Source: an uncultured Collinsella sp. (GTDB lineage Bacteria > Actinomycetota > Coriobacteriia > Coriobacteriales > Coriobacteriaceae). From it: 6,407 nucleotides of DNA. A program made the translations under genes and the position numbers. Below the pieces are notes generated by a model, which saw only the letters and a program-made list of their open reading frames with translations, was not told the DNA's origin and searched no databases. How positions within the stretch are numbered: the stretch's first letter is position 1; every line of letters starts with the position of its first letter. Below, piece after piece: positions 5,702 through 6,407 of the stretch. The DNA is taken from assembly GCA_900545875.1 (NCBI GenBank), contig URAQ01000100.1, positions 1-6,407 on the forward strand, written 5' to 3'.

Positions 5702-5840
5702 CTGTAGTCGTCCCGCCATTAGTTTACTTTTAGGCACGTCCTCGGACATGCAAGAAGCCCTCGCTGCGCACTTCGTGCGGCGAGGGCTTCTTGCGTCCTG
5801 CGGAGTGTGCCTAAAAGTAAACTAATGGCGGGCCCTACGG
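5702..5840 (+). repeat. Nested long inverted repeat downstream of ppc (cloverleaf-like)
   Basis: CCCGCCATTAGTTTAC... (5712-5737) is perfectly complementary, over 26 bases, to 5807-5832 (GTGCCTAAAAG...GGCGGG). Beyond a small internal loop, 5702-5707 and 5835-5840 add six more pairs. Between the outer arms lie a mini-hairpin GTCC-TC-GGAC (5738-5747), a long central hairpin (5750-5794) and a mini-hairpin TCC-TGC-GGA (5796-5804), so the whole folds as a stem with three arms. The 12-base segments flanking the central hairpin are related direct copies (GTCCTCGGA and GTCCTGCGGA). No clear target-site duplication or coding sequence is present. It may be a MITE-like or REP-like palindromic element, or a compound terminator. 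The pairing is certain; identity is not. Confidence 0.8.
5750..5794 (+). terminator. Central hairpin, probable (bidirectional) ppc terminator
   Basis: GCAAGAAGCCCTCGC (5750-5764) pairs perfectly with GCGAGGGCTTCTTGC (5780-5794). The helix continues through CGCAC-TTC-GTGCG (5767-5779) after a 2-base bulge. The A-rich left and T-rich right edges (AAGAAGCCC / GGGCTTCTT) are the pattern of a terminator usable in both directions. It starts 58 bases after the ppc stop. The T-run is short and interrupted, so strength is uncertain. Confidence 0.65.
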
Positions 5841-6277
5841 TGTCCGGTCTTCTGCGGATTACGGGCTGAAGAAATATAGCGCGCTTCGCGCGTTTGGAAA
5901 GGGCTTCGTGCTGCGGAATGCATTCAGAGGGAAACCCATCGGGTCCTTTCGTCCTCGGTTTACGGCGGATCAGCCGCTGGGTGAGGGTGGTGCTTGGGGC
6001 GACGTGCAAAAAACGGAGTTTTCAGCAGCTAAAGATTGATGCATAAGGCTGTGGGTGACGTTCGCGGCCCTTGTTGATGCTTTTGCACGACGATTGGGCT
6101 TTGGCGACGATCATATATGGCTGGTTTCTCGCCGCATGCTATCCAGATGGGTCGAGCCATGAGGACTATCTACTTTTCGAAAGACTTTTGGCACCAAAAT
6201 CTTATCCCGCGATGCTGAATACTCGCAAAAATGCACGCTCCGGAGGGTACCACCCTGTTACGGCTAGAAATCTATGC

Positions 6278-6318
6278 GCCATTTTATGCAATTAATTAAC
6301 GCATTTATGCAAAATGGC
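6278..6318. repeat. AT-rich dyad with repeated TTATGCAA
   Basis: GCCATTTT (6278-6285) and AAAATGGC (6311-6318) are perfect inverted arms around a 25-base AT-rich core containing TTAATTAA. Within it TTATGCAA occurs twice as a direct repeat (6284-6291 and 6305-6312). It resembles a protein-binding site upstream of a gene that would start beyond the window. No known regulator was recognised. Confidence 0.45.
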
Positions 6319-6370
6319 TTACGTGCGTACGTCTCGGGCTAGATGTTTGCCTCGGCGTTGCGTAAATCAT

Positions 6371-6394
6371 CCTGTCTATAGTGTCTTTGACAGG
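6371..6394 (+). promoter_or_regulatory. Possible -35 box (TTGACA) within a dyad, for a gene beyond the window
   Basis: A perfect TTGACA lies at 6387-6392. It overlaps the right arm of the inverted repeat CCTGTC (6371-6376) / GACAGG (6389-6394). A matching -10 at 16-18 bp spacing would fall just past the window's end, so the promoter cannot be confirmed. The dyad over a -35 box would suit an operator. Confidence 0.3.
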
Positions 6395-6407
6395 CGGCCG
6401 CGGTCCC

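Larger units (their letters stand above)
5841..6407. other. Gene-free, lower-GC region with small dyads
   Basis: No convincing gene was found in this 567-base stretch. GC is about 49% over 6061-6360 by hand count, well below the genes. Visible structure: a hairpin CGCGC-TTC-GCGCG (5880-5892), which on the - strand is followed by the T-rich TATATTTCTT; a perfect palindrome GAATGCATTC (5916-5925); AAAAC-GGA-GTTTT (6010-6022); and TTTTGG-CA-CCAAAA (6186-6199). The short open frames on either strand lack a ribosome binding site and recognisable domains. This may be regulatory DNA for the next gene, relic sequence, or part of an interspersed repeat. Confidence 0.5.

Noticed and set aside
5719..6009. 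A 96-codon - strand open frame
   Set aside because: It starts with TTG without a clear ribosome binding site and its end runs through both arms of the nested palindrome, so it is very unlikely to be a gene.
6244..6256. AGGGTGGTACC on the - strand, resembling the T-box core
   Set aside because: Only the first 11 bases match the AGGGTGGNACCGCG consensus, no stem I or specifier-like region is evident upstream, and no aminoacyl-tRNA or amino acid gene follows on that strand. The local palindrome GAGGGTACCACCCT-like symmetry explains the match.
6071..6295. A 74-codon + strand open frame in the low-GC region
   Set aside because: There is no ribosome binding site before the TTG/ATG starts, no recognised domain, and its codon use does not resemble that of the flanking genes. 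It could be a relic but cannot be supported.

Overview
The window is chromosomal DNA from a high-GC bacterium. Genes are roughly 60% GC by eye, rich in GTG/GCC/CTG-type codons, with AAGGAGG-type ribosome binding sites. The style of the HisRS and PEP carboxylase proteins, the canonical TATAAT boxes and the large intergenic palindromes suggest a Coriobacteriia actinobacterium, most like Collinsella. That assignment is an inference from sequence character, not a database match.

Layout, all genes on the + strand: (1) 1-492, the 3' end of an M20-family amidohydrolase/peptidase gene. (2) 493-600, two GC-rich hairpins, the second resembling a terminator. (3) 616-1002, a heavily decayed major facilitator transporter gene with its ribosome binding site and N-terminus intact, an internal TM3-TM6-like remnant in another frame, and a short C-terminal tail. 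(4) 1003-1258, no gene, but three consecutive long hairpins (22-32 bp stems). (5) 1307-2620, hisS, histidyl-tRNA synthetase, with a TATAAT box just upstream and a clear terminator at 2679-2720. (6) 2721-2878, an AT-rich promoter region with an inverted repeat around the expected -35. (7) 2879-5692, ppc, phosphoenolpyruvate carboxylase. (8) 5702-5840, a nested inverted repeat: a 26-bp perfect outer stem enclosing a terminator-like hairpin and two mini-hairpins. (9) 5841-6407, gene-free DNA with lower GC (about half in 6061-6360), several small dyads, and a TTGACA at the extreme end that may belong to the next gene's promoter.

The two intact genes appear to be separate transcription units, since each has its own -10 box, ribosome binding site and downstream hairpin. 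hisS supplies charged tRNA-His for translation. ppc makes oxaloacetate from PEP and bicarbonate, the anaplerotic entry used by many fermentative gut bacteria. They have no evident functional link. No CRISPR array, tRNA, rRNA, transposase or defence gene is visible. The most unusual content is in the gaps: the tandem hairpins before hisS, whose imperfect pairs are almost all G-U when read as + strand RNA, and the nested palindrome after ppc.
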